Positions 6,539 through 13,876 of a DNA stretch of 20,198 nt are shown one piece after another. The stretch spans positions 1 to 20,198 of the forward strand of contig JBKJUK010000378.1 of the NCBI GenBank assembly GCA_046590705.1, in the 5' to 3' direction. The notes beneath the pieces are model-generated. The model did no database searches and was not told the origin of the DNA. It was given only the letters and a program-made list of their open reading frames with translations. The translations under genes and the position numbers were made by a program. Origin of the DNA: JBKJUK01 sp046590705. GTDB lineage: Bacteria; Acidobacteriota; Thermoanaerobaculia; Gp7-AA8. Each line of letters opens with the position of its first letter. Within the stretch, counting starts at the first letter, position 1.

Positions 6539-9279
6539 TTTCTCGACAGCTGTTCGACCATCTCCATCAGTTCTTTTTGACCAAAAGGCTTTGCGAGCAC
6601 GGCCACCCTGCGGGATTCCCGCAACTCGAATCGCTGGTCGTCCTTCTCGGCGCAGCAGAAGATTACCGGTATCTCCGGCAACTTGAATCGCAGTCGCCGG
6701 TACAGATCGAACCCGTCCATTCCTGGAGAATCGATGTCCAGAATCACTGCATCGGGCACTTCTGACTGAATGGCCGCCATGACAGATGAGTCGTCCGAAG
6801 GGGTGATCACCCGGAAGTTAAATTCCGGCTGGCCGGCTTCGACATTCCTGAAGTCGTTGAGAAGATCTTCAGATCCCACGATGGCGACGCGCATAGTTGC
6901 CGTGCCGTCATCTTTGATGGAGGCAGCCCGCTTCGCTCTCGGCAGGAAGATATGAAACGTTGTTCCAGCGCCCTCGATACTTTCGACCGCGATCTCACCG
7001 CCGTGCTGCTTCACAATCCGGTGCACAATCGCCAGACCAAGCCCTGTCCCCGTCAGTTTCTTCGTTGTGAAAAGCGGCTCGAAGATTCTCGAACTCACTT
7101 CCTGCGACATTCCAACTCCATCGTCTGAGAACTCGATGTGCGCGAAATCGTCGGGTGAACTCAGGACCGCAACCGGAACAATGACTACAGGTTCCACCGG
7201 ACGGATCCGCACTGTGACGTGTCCGCCCGAAGGCATGGCGTCCCGGGCGTTGTTGAGTAAATTGCCCAGGGTCTGATGGAGCTGCCCGGGATCGACGTTC
7301 ATCAGGATTGAGGGATCACACTCGGTGCGCAGCATCATGTTCGAAGGGATTTGTGGAGCGACGAACTGGATGAATTCACTAAGCCACTCTCCGGCACGAA
7401 CCGTCCGCAACTGCGGCTCAGAAGGCCGTGTGTAGGTGAGGATGTCCTGACTGATTCTCTTTCCTCTCTGAATCGACTTGAACATCTGACCGGTAATCTG
7501 CTGGGTGCGTTCATCAGCGGCGTGACGACGCTGCAGCACTTCAGTGAATGGCTGAATCCCCATGAGTACGTTGTTGAATTCGTGCGCAACACTTGCGGCG
7601 AGTCTTCCCAGTCCGGCCAGACGCTCCGCGAGATCGAGTTGTGCTCGCAAACGCTGCTGCTCCATCGCAGCGATGCGCTGGTCCGTCACATCTTCATTCA
7701 TGACACCGACTGTGTCGGATGAAAGCGGAAAGATCGTGGTCTCGAGGACCCTTCCCTCACCGTCTTCATATTCCGGACGGCGTGATTCGCGAGCCTGCCT
7801 CACTTCGCCGCTCTGCAGAACATCGGCAAATGCGGCCTTCGTCGAAACCTCGAAGCCTTCCTCCAGAACACTCTCGAGACGACTCCCGACCACAAGCTCG
7901 GCATTCGAATTCCGCTGCGCAGCAGGATTCGCAGCTTTCAGAACGAACTGCTCCTCCTGACCGACCCTTTCACGCTTCCAGATCATCACTCCGAGCGGCA
8001 TCGCCGCAATCGTGTCTTCAAAGATCCTCAGCGAGTTCTCGGCGATCCGTCGATCGGTGATGTCGACACCGAACAGGATGGTCTTCGCCGCCCCATACTC
8101 GAGGAGTTCCGACGCGGACCAGAGAATGACCCGAGACTCACCGTTCGGCCGGAGAAAGCCGGATTCGAACTGAGAAGACTCCCGACGCCCGGGGCGGAAC
8201 GAAAACCACTTCTGCCAGCTTCCACCGAAGTCATCCACCAGTTCGATCCAGAGTCTTCCGGAAAGCGCGGCACGCGGGACACCTGCAAGCTCTTCCGCCG
8301 TGCGATTGACACGCTCGATCCCACCTCTCTCGTCAACGATGACCACCAGGGCACTTGCCGTCTCAATGAGATTCTCGGCGAAAGCCGTCGACTGCCTAGC
8401 TTGTTCCTCGGCTTCCATACCAGAGATGAACTGCCCGATCTGGCCGCCAATGTGAGCGAGCAAAGTGACTCGCCCTGCATCCATGTGCATGGGCGACGGA
8501 GAAAGAACCTCCAGCACTCCGAGTACCGAATCTCCATGAAAAACGGGGAAAGCCAGAAGTGAAGTGAACCCCGCTTCTGAGGCTTGCTGCCGCATGATCT
8601 TCGCGTCAGCCGACAAATCTTCAATCGAGAGTGGGACCTTGTCCGCCCAGACCTGGCCCGGAACCCCGACTCCAATTGGATACTTGCCGTTCAGGCCCGC
8701 GAGTTCAGATAGAGAATTCTTCGAGGACCAGGCCTGCGCAGAATGAATGGTGTGTCGATCGTGACTCACTAGCCAGAGAATCGCCGCAGTGGCCTCCAAG
8801 CCCGACGCGATCAGTTCGACGGCACGCTTCAGTGCCACGTCAGGCTGACTGGTGCCGGAGAAGATCTGGGAGATTTTGAAGATCACGTCGTCAGGCTGGC
8901 TCAACCCTCTTCCAATAGCGATCGAAGAGTCCCGCATCACGCCGCTGAAGAAGATTTCCTTGTCCGACCTCCACGTTCGAATCAGCAGCTCGAGCGGAAA
9001 TTCATTTCCGTCGTTTCGCAATCCGTGCAGGTGTAGCGGCTTTCCATCCAGCCGTGAGAAACCAGTTTCCGACACCCGCCTCAGGCCTTCTTCGTGAGCC
9101 TTGCGGTATCGTTCCGGCATGAGCATGGTGAGGGGTTTCCCCAGCAGCTCTTCCTCGGTGTAGCCGAAGATTTCCTCGGCTCGGTTGTTCCAGAAGACGA
9201 TCCTGCCGCGACCGTCGGCAGTGACCACTGCATCGTTCGCCTCCAGCATGCCGCCCGGAACCACGAGAGATTCAGCCAT
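6535..9279 (-). CDS. Hybrid sensor histidine kinase (PAS-GAF-PAS-PAS-HisKA-HATPase-REC)
   Basis: This 914-residue protein lacks membrane segments and is probably a cytosolic sensor. The order is: PAS (about 10-118, WNNRAEEIFGYTEEELLG), GAF (about 145-290), PAS (about 303-412), a further PAS-like unit (about 418-532), HisKA with the phospho-accepting H566 in ASVAHEFNN, HATPase_c with the N-box GNLLNNARD (672-680), SDDGVGM and GTGLGLA (744-750), then a receiver domain (about 795-910) with D848 in ILDIDSPGMDG and K897 in LAKPFG. The AHEFNN and N-box style is that of NtrB/PAS-type kinases. Start ATG 9279 has only a weak ribosome binding site. An out-of-frame ATG at 9292 and the left end of repeat copy B lie immediately upstream, so the natural leader may have been altered. 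It is translationally coupled to the downstream nucleotidyltransferase-like gene. No separate response regulator is adjacent. Confidence 0.9.
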   Translation of the reverse strand: MAESLVVPGGMLEANDAVVTADGRGRIVFWNNRAEEIFGYTEEELLGKPLTMLMPERYRKAHEEGLRRVSETGFSRLDGKPLHLHGLRNDGNEFPLELLIRTWRSDKEIFFSGVMRDSSIAIGRGLSQPDDVIFKISQIFSGTSQPDVALKRAVELIASGLEATAAILWLVSHDRHTIHSAQAWSSKNSLSELAGLNGKYPIGVGVPGQVWADKVPLSIEDLSADAKIMRQQASEAGFTSLLAFPVFHGDSVLGVLEVLSPSPMHMDAGRVTLLAHIGGQIGQFISGMEAEEQARQSTAFAENLIETASALVVIVDERGGIERVNRTAEELAGVPRAALSGRLWIELVDDFGGSWQKWFSFRPGRRESSQFESGFLRPNGESRVILWSASELLEYGAAKTILFGVDITDRRIAENSLRIFEDTIAAMPLGVMIWKRERVGQEEQFVLKAANPAAQRNSNAELVVGSRLESVLEEGFEVSTKAAFADVLQSGEVRQARESRRPEYEDGEGRVLETTIFPLSSDTVGVMNEDVTDQRIAAMEQQRLRAQLDLAERLAGLGRLAASVAHEFNNVLMGIQPFTEVLQRRHAADERTQQITGQMFKSIQRGKRISQDILTYTRPSEPQLRTVRAGEWLSEFIQFVAPQIPSNMMLRTECDPSILMNVDPGQLHQTLGNLLNNARDAMPSGGHVTVRIRPVEPVVIVPVAVLSSPDDFAHIEFSDDGVGMSQEVSSRIFEPLFTTKKLTGTGLGLAIVHRIVKQHGGEIAVESIEGAGTTFHIFLPRAKRAASIKDDGTATMRVAIVGSEDLLNDFRNVEAGQPEFNFRVITPSDDSSVMAAIQSEVPDAVILDIDSPGMDGFDLYRRLRFKLPEIPVIFCCAEKDDQRFELRESRRVAVLAKPFGQKELMEMVEQLSRK

Positions 9280-9300
9280 GTGCGTCAGCCATGGTAGTTG

Positions 9301-9485
9301 TTAGCCCGCGTTTCTCACACTCCTTCGTCGCGAGGCGGCGGAGAGTGGCTTGGATGCGAGGCGCACGGGGGTTTCGCGACGTAGGCATAGTTGACACTAT
9401 GTCGAGGAGAGAAACCGTTGTGCAACGAAGCAGACAGGCCGCTATCCGGCGTCGCAGCAGAAGGAGTGTGAGAAATGCGGAGTAG
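9301..9485. repeat. 185-bp terminal-inverted-repeat element, copy B
   Basis: This is the second copy of the element at 1228-1412, in the same orientation, with the same length and about 15 mismatches (roughly 92% identity by eye). Its terminal repeats match over 25 positions with three mismatches, and TA flanks both ends (9302-9303 and 9483-9484). It sits between the 5' end of the sensor kinase and the 3' end of pxpA, both on the minus strand, so it may separate what were adjoining genes or replace the kinase leader. The right end again carries AAGGAG, 8 nt and ATG. The left end has ACG where copy A has ATG on the minus strand. The 64-codon plus-strand frame across it mirrors the one in copy A and is judged non-coding. 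Confidence 0.85.
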
Positions 9486-9498
9486 AGCCGAATCTGTC

Positions 9499-10305
9499 CT
9501 ACCTCGCAAGCGCCCTCGCCGAGGCACTGACTTCGAAACCGGCGTCATGAAGTGCGTTTCTTATTGATGCCACGCGCTCGAGAGCTCCGTCCATGTCGGC
9601 ATGCAGGCAGATGGTTGCGAAGGGGACCGTGATCACCTGGTCTCCCGGCCAGCTGAGAACACTCTGAGTCCGCGCCAACCTGAGCACCTGCGCGGAGGCC
9701 TCGTCATTCTCCAACAGGAGTGCATTCCGTTCGCTCCTTGGAACCAGACTCCCATCGGTTCGGTAGCGCCGATCCGCGAAAGCCTCGAGAATCGTGCACA
9801 CACCCTCCTCACGGGCCAGCCTCTGCACCATCGAACCGGCAGCAACCACCAGCGAGGCGCCCGCTCCTTCCTCCACAATCGCTCCCACAATCGCCGCAGC
9901 GATCTCCTCTCTATGGTGCGCGTCGTTGTAAAGCGCACCGTGAGGCTTCACATGCGAAATTTCCATGCCTTCCAGTCTGGCCATGTGACGAAGTGATGCT
10001 ATCTGCTCCCGAATTGATTTCCGCAACGCCGTGCCTGTCATTGAGATGGATACCCGACCAAAATGTACGCGGTCGGGGTAGGAGGGATGAGCCCCTGCAA
10101 TCACACCATGGCTGGAGGCCAGAGCGAGCGCGGATCGCATCGAGGCTTCATCACCGGTGTGCCCACCGCAGGCGATATTCGCGGAGCTGATGTACCTGAA
10201 GATCTGCCTCTCGACTTCAATTGCCTCTTCTCCGGTAGCTTCCCCCAGATCAGCAGAAAGATCGACAGAGCCAGCGAGGCCAACCCCCCATTCTCCATCC
10301 TCCAT
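9499..10305 (-). CDS. pxpA: 5-oxoprolinase subunit A (LamB/YcsF family)
   Basis: PxpA is a subunit of the PxpABC 5-oxoprolinase, which uses ATP to open 5-oxoproline (pyroglutamate) to glutamate. The 268-residue protein shows VDLSADLGE (usually DLNCDLGE), ANIACGGHTGDEASM, GAHPSYPD and HVKPHGALYN, all family landmarks. Start ATG 10305 has GGAG eight bases upstream. About 13 residues precede the conserved VDLSADLGE, where family members usually start almost at this motif, and they are encoded by a purine-rich repeat (10284-10322). No pxpB or pxpC is present in the window. The upstream MFS gene ends 14 bp before the start, so the two probably form an operon, and the transporter may bring in a related substrate (inference). 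Confidence 0.9.
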   Translation of the reverse strand: MEDGEWGVGLAGSVDLSADLGEATGEEAIEVERQIFRYISSANIACGGHTGDEASMRSALALASSHGVIAGAHPSYPDRVHFGRVSISMTGTALRKSIREQIASLRHMARLEGMEISHVKPHGALYNDAHHREEIAAAIVGAIVEEGAGASLVVAAGSMVQRLAREEGVCTILEAFADRRYRTDGSLVPRSERNALLLENDEASAQVLRLARTQSVLSWPGDQVITVPFATICLHADMDGALERVASIRNALHDAGFEVSASARALAR

Positions 10306-10322
10306 TCAACATTCTCCATTCA
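10284..10322 (-). repeat. Purine-rich GGAGAATG-type short repeat at the start of pxpA
   Basis: On the minus strand this stretch consists of degenerate copies of GAATGGAGAATG, GAATGGAGGATGG and GAGAATGGGG. It spans the MFS stop codon, the pxpA ribosome binding site and the first pxpA codons. A shorter related segment (GGGAGAATGGGGAATG) sits at the start of the secreted amidohydrolase at 13742-13757. In both places GGAG lies eight bases from the used ATG. Confidence 0.5.
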
Positions 10323-11558
10323 TGCAACAGCCTCGTCCGACAGCCGTGAGCCTTGCGTCTCGGGAAGTGCCCAGATCAGCATGGCCCCTGCCAGAAAGAA
10401 CATTGAATTGATGGCAATGGCCGTTCCCAGACCCGAGTTCTGTGCGACGAGTGCGATGGCGAAAGGACCGGCGGCCGAAGCGAGGCGGCCTATGTTGTAG
10501 CAGAAGCCCTGGCCGGTAGCGCGAATCGCAGTGGGGAACAGTTCGGACAGAAGCGCGCCGAACAGCGAGAAGTATCCGGAACCGAAAAAGCCGACCAGAG
10601 GGCCGAGAAAGAGAAGCGTCGTCGCGCTTGGCGCCGTGGCGTAGACAGGGACGACGATGGCCGCGGCAATCATGAACATCGTGAAGGCCGGCCGCCGTCC
10701 GATCTTGTCGGCGATGAATCCGAAACTCAGGTACCCGGCCAGCGAACCGAGTTGCACCACGATTGTCCAGAGCGCGGACTTTGTGAGCGTCATGCCCGCG
10801 CCACCCTTGGCGATGGGAGTCGCCAGGAATCCCGGCAACCATGAGAAAAGCCCCCAGTAGGCAATCAGAACGGAAGAAGTCAGCAGGGAAGCGATGATGG
10901 TCTTGCGGCGCAACGGCGGTCGAAAAATGTCCAGCATCGATGTTTTCCGGGCCATTGCAATCGTGCGTTTCTTGGCCTGCTGCCAGATGTCAGGCTCCTC
11001 CAGCGATCGCCGAATGAAAAGCGCGATCAAGGCAGGAAACGCGCCGATGACGAAGAGCGCCCGCCATCCATACGATTCGAGCACCAGAGCCGAGAGACCG
11101 GCAGCCATCAAAGCCCCGATGGCCCAGCCAGCCTGCATGAATCCGATGGCCTTGGCCCGATGACGATCCGGCCAGGTCTCCGAGACCAGCACGGAACCGC
11201 ACGACCATTCCCCTCCCATCCCGAAGCCGACCACCGCACGCCAGAAGGCGAGCTGCCAGAAGGTTTGAGAAGTGGCCAGAGCGCCTGTTGCGAGTGAGTA
11301 AACGAGCATGCTCAAGGTCATGGCCCGCACTCGACCCATGCGATCCGCAAGCCGACCGAAGACGATGCCACCAGCAGCCGCAGCCACCAGCGCGATCGAG
11401 ATCAGGGCACCCATCGAACGATCGCTCAGAGTGAGCTCGAGCTGAATGGCCCGAAGCGCATACGTAAAGAGCAGAAAGTCCATGGCGTCGAGCATCCACC
11501 CGAGCTGCGCCGCGAACAAGGATTTCCAGGCGTTGCGCGAAATTGGTTCGTTCTGCAT
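10320..11558 (-). CDS. MFS transporter, metabolite:H+ symporter type
   Basis: This 412-residue protein has twelve predicted membrane segments and belongs to the major facilitator superfamily. GWMLDAMDFLLFTYAL in the first segment carries the acidic pair typical of the aromatic acid/sialic acid/metabolite:H+ symporter branch. GRLADRMGRVRAM is motif A in loop 2-3, GFGMGGEW follows in segment four, and GFIADKIGRRPAF is the half-repeat counterpart in loop 8-9. The C-terminus ends LPETQG plus a short tail. The stop is 14 bp from pxpA, so the pair is probably one transcript, with the substrate perhaps an organic or amino acid. A 185-bp gap separates its start from the upstream amidohydrolase. A CATAAT -10-like hexamer lies about 10 bp upstream of the ATG, without a good -35. 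Confidence 0.88.
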   Translation of the reverse strand: MQNEPISRNAWKSLFAAQLGWMLDAMDFLLFTYALRAIQLELTLSDRSMGALISIALVAAAAGGIVFGRLADRMGRVRAMTLSMLVYSLATGALATSQTFWQLAFWRAVVGFGMGGEWSCGSVLVSETWPDRHRAKAIGFMQAGWAIGALMAAGLSALVLESYGWRALFVIGAFPALIALFIRRSLEEPDIWQQAKKRTIAMARKTSMLDIFRPPLRRKTIIASLLTSSVLIAYWGLFSWLPGFLATPIAKGGAGMTLTKSALWTIVVQLGSLAGYLSFGFIADKIGRRPAFTMFMIAAAIVVPVYATAPSATTLLFLGPLVGFFGSGYFSLFGALLSELFPTAIRATGQGFCYNIGRLASAAGPFAIALVAQNSGLGTAIAINSMFFLAGAMLIWALPETQGSRLSDEAVA

Positions 11559-11743
11559 TCGCGTGATTATGAATCAGAAAATGCCGGCCCGACGAAGTCA
11601 GTGCCACTCCGTAAAAAGTCACAAGCCCGTTTCGAAATCTGCACGAGGGCGGCGGACTTCGATCATCGACATGAGCAACCGGGCATGAGCAACAGCAAAC
11701 GCTCGACAGCAGCTCCCTCATCCAACGGCAGCGCGCGAAGGCC

Positions 11744-13744
11744 CTACCGCGGTGCGAACTCCGCTGCCTTCCAGAAATCATTCGTATCGAACAGCACGCC
11801 TCGTGTCATTACACGGACGATGCGGCGGATGTCCGAAATGTTCTTCAGCGGATTGCCGTCGATGACGATGAGGTCGGCGGCTGCACCCGGCTTGACCGAG
11901 GCGAGTTCGCCCTCACGATCCATCACTCGCGCCGGAATGACGGTCGCAGTTCGCAGCGCGTCGAGTGGAGTCATTCCGATCCGCACGTACAGCTCGAGCT
12001 CCCGCGCAAGGGCGAAGCCGAGCACACCGCCGTCCGTCCCGGCCACAATCGGCACTCCGGCGGAGTGCGCGCGGCCGACGAATCGCCTCATCTTCTCCAG
12101 CGCCTTCAGCGCGAGTTCCTCTTCATCCGACTGCACACCCACTTTCAGTAGCTGATCGAGCAGCGCGGGCGGAATGCGCCGCGCCTCGGGATCGAGCTGT
12201 TCGGGCGGTCCGCCAGGGCGACGCGATCTTGTTTCGTTGTACCCGAGCGTCGGATCAAGCACTGTGCCGCGACGCTTCATCTCCGCGATCAATGCATCGC
12301 CGTCAGCCTCGGGATCAAATCGCTCTGCGATGGCCCGGTGCATCGACAGTTTCTCTTTCGTGATGATGTCGAAGAGATACCCGCGCATGAGCGTAGTGAC
12401 GTGGTTGACCATGTCCAGACCGCGCGCCAACGCTTCCGCGGTAGACATGGTGTTGGGCACGTGACCCGTTACCTTTTTGCCGAGACGGTGGGCTGTTTCG
12501 GTGATCGCCGACAGTTCATCCGGCGTAATCGACCTGTACACCTTGATCTGGTCGAAGCCGCGACGCACATAGCTTTCGACCGCAGCAGATGCCTCTTCCG
12601 CATTGGACACGATGACGGAGCCGACCGCGTTCGGACCGCTCCCGTCAATGATGCCGGCCAGTAGCATCCGCGGACCGCGCGCTTCGCCTTTCTCGATCGC
12701 GCTGCGGATGGCCACTTCGAAGTCCGCCTTGTTGCCGACATCGCGCACCGTCGTAACGCCACTGGCGAGATAGAGCGGCGCCCATATCGGCTGCTCGAAG
12801 TGCGCGTGCATATCCCACAAGCCCGGCATCACGGTCTTCCCTCGAATATCAATTTTTTTAAAGTCGGAGGGCACTTTACGGCGACCGCCGGCGTACTCGA
12901 TCTTCCCCTCGCGCACGAGCACAACGCTGTCGCGAGTGGTCACGCCGCTTTCCAGATCGAGGAGCGTGCCGCCCACGAGCGCCACTGCCCCCGCAGCGAC
13001 AGGCCTCACGGCCGTCATCTCTCTCATTCGGTCGAGCGCTGCCGCTTCCGCGCTCGAGACGAAGAGGGGCAGCGATGAAATTAGATCCTCGCGCACGACC
13101 TGCATGCTGGAGACACCGGCAGCATTGATCACTGCGGCGAACAGCGATTGCTGCGAATCGAGCCAGATCGATGCGTCGTCTTCGCCTCGGACGCGAACGC
13201 GATAACGGTCGAGTACGATGCTCTTTCCTTCGCGTTGTACCTTGTCAGTACCGCTCTTCGTTATCTGCGCGTATCCAGCAGGAATCAGCGCGATCCGCGA
13301 CGGGCGCCCCTGCTTCTCCCAGTAACGAATGAGCATCATCTGTAGCGCGGCGGGGCGGAAGCCAGTGCGGGTGAAAAAGCGAGAGGGCACACGCATGGTG
13401 CTGATTTGATCTCGTTCCTCGAGCGACACTGTTCGTCCGCTGATCTGAATCCGCGTCGCGACATCGGTATAGCGATCGAGTTTTCCGTCGAGACGAAACT
13501 TGCGGGGAGTGAAATCATGCGAGGTGCTCAGCGACGCCTGGAGCGGCATTGCCGTACCGCGGTCGGCAAATTCCAGATGCGACTGCAACGCGTAACCATC
13601 TCCCGTACGACGCAACTCGTACTTCTCCACGCCATCGAGTCTCCCGTTGATGCCGACGCGCAACGTGCCATAGTCGACTACCTCAGGCTTTTGCGCCATT
13701 GCTGCTACGGCAAGGAACGGAAGGATGAATGAGAGTGCTCGCAT
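11744..13744 (-). CDS. Secreted amidohydrolase family protein with a novel N-terminal domain
   Basis: The protein has a signal peptide (MRALSFILPFLAVAAMAQ) and is probably exported. Numbering from an alternative upstream ATG at 13759, residues about 25-245 form a beta-rich domain I do not recognise. From about 255 it is an imidazolonepropionase-like amidohydrolase with a complete binuclear metal site: H318 and H320 in WDMHAHFEQP, K406 in QIKVYRS (carboxylated in this family), H433 in TGHVPN, H453 in VNHVTT and D576 in AGTDGG. KPGAAADLIVIDGNP near the C-terminus is standard for the family. I prefer ATG 13744 because it gives a normal signal peptide and has GGGAG eight bases upstream; ATG 13759 would add MGEWG. 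The substrate is unknown; relatives include prolidase-like and cyclic-imide enzymes. It ends 185 bp before the MFS gene. Confidence 0.88.
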   Translation of the reverse strand: MRALSFILPFLAVAAMAQKPEVVDYGTLRVGINGRLDGVEKYELRRTGDGYALQSHLEFADRGTAMPLQASLSTSHDFTPRKFRLDGKLDRYTDVATRIQISGRTVSLEERDQISTMRVPSRFFTRTGFRPAALQMMLIRYWEKQGRPSRIALIPAGYAQITKSGTDKVQREGKSIVLDRYRVRVRGEDDASIWLDSQQSLFAAVINAAGVSSMQVVREDLISSLPLFVSSAEAAALDRMREMTAVRPVAAGAVALVGGTLLDLESGVTTRDSVVLVREGKIEYAGGRRKVPSDFKKIDIRGKTVMPGLWDMHAHFEQPIWAPLYLASGVTTVRDVGNKADFEVAIRSAIEKGEARGPRMLLAGIIDGSGPNAVGSVIVSNAEEASAAVESYVRRGFDQIKVYRSITPDELSAITETAHRLGKKVTGHVPNTMSTAEALARGLDMVNHVTTLMRGYLFDIITKEKLSMHRAIAERFDPEADGDALIAEMKRRGTVLDPTLGYNETRSRRPGGPPEQLDPEARRIPPALLDQLLKVGVQSDEEELALKALEKMRRFVGRAHSAGVPIVAGTDGGVLGFALARELELYVRIGMTPLDALRTATVIPARVMDREGELASVKPGAAADLIVIDGNPLKNISDIRRIVRVMTRGVLFDTNDFWKAAEFAPR

Positions 13745-13876
13745 TCCCCATTCTCCCATGTGCCTCTTAATGTGACCAATTCCTCGCGGAGGGGCGGCAA
13801 TGAAGTCGGTGGGAGTGATGACAGCAACCGAACAGAGGAAGTGCCGGGTGCAGCAGAGAGCCGCATTTACCTGACC

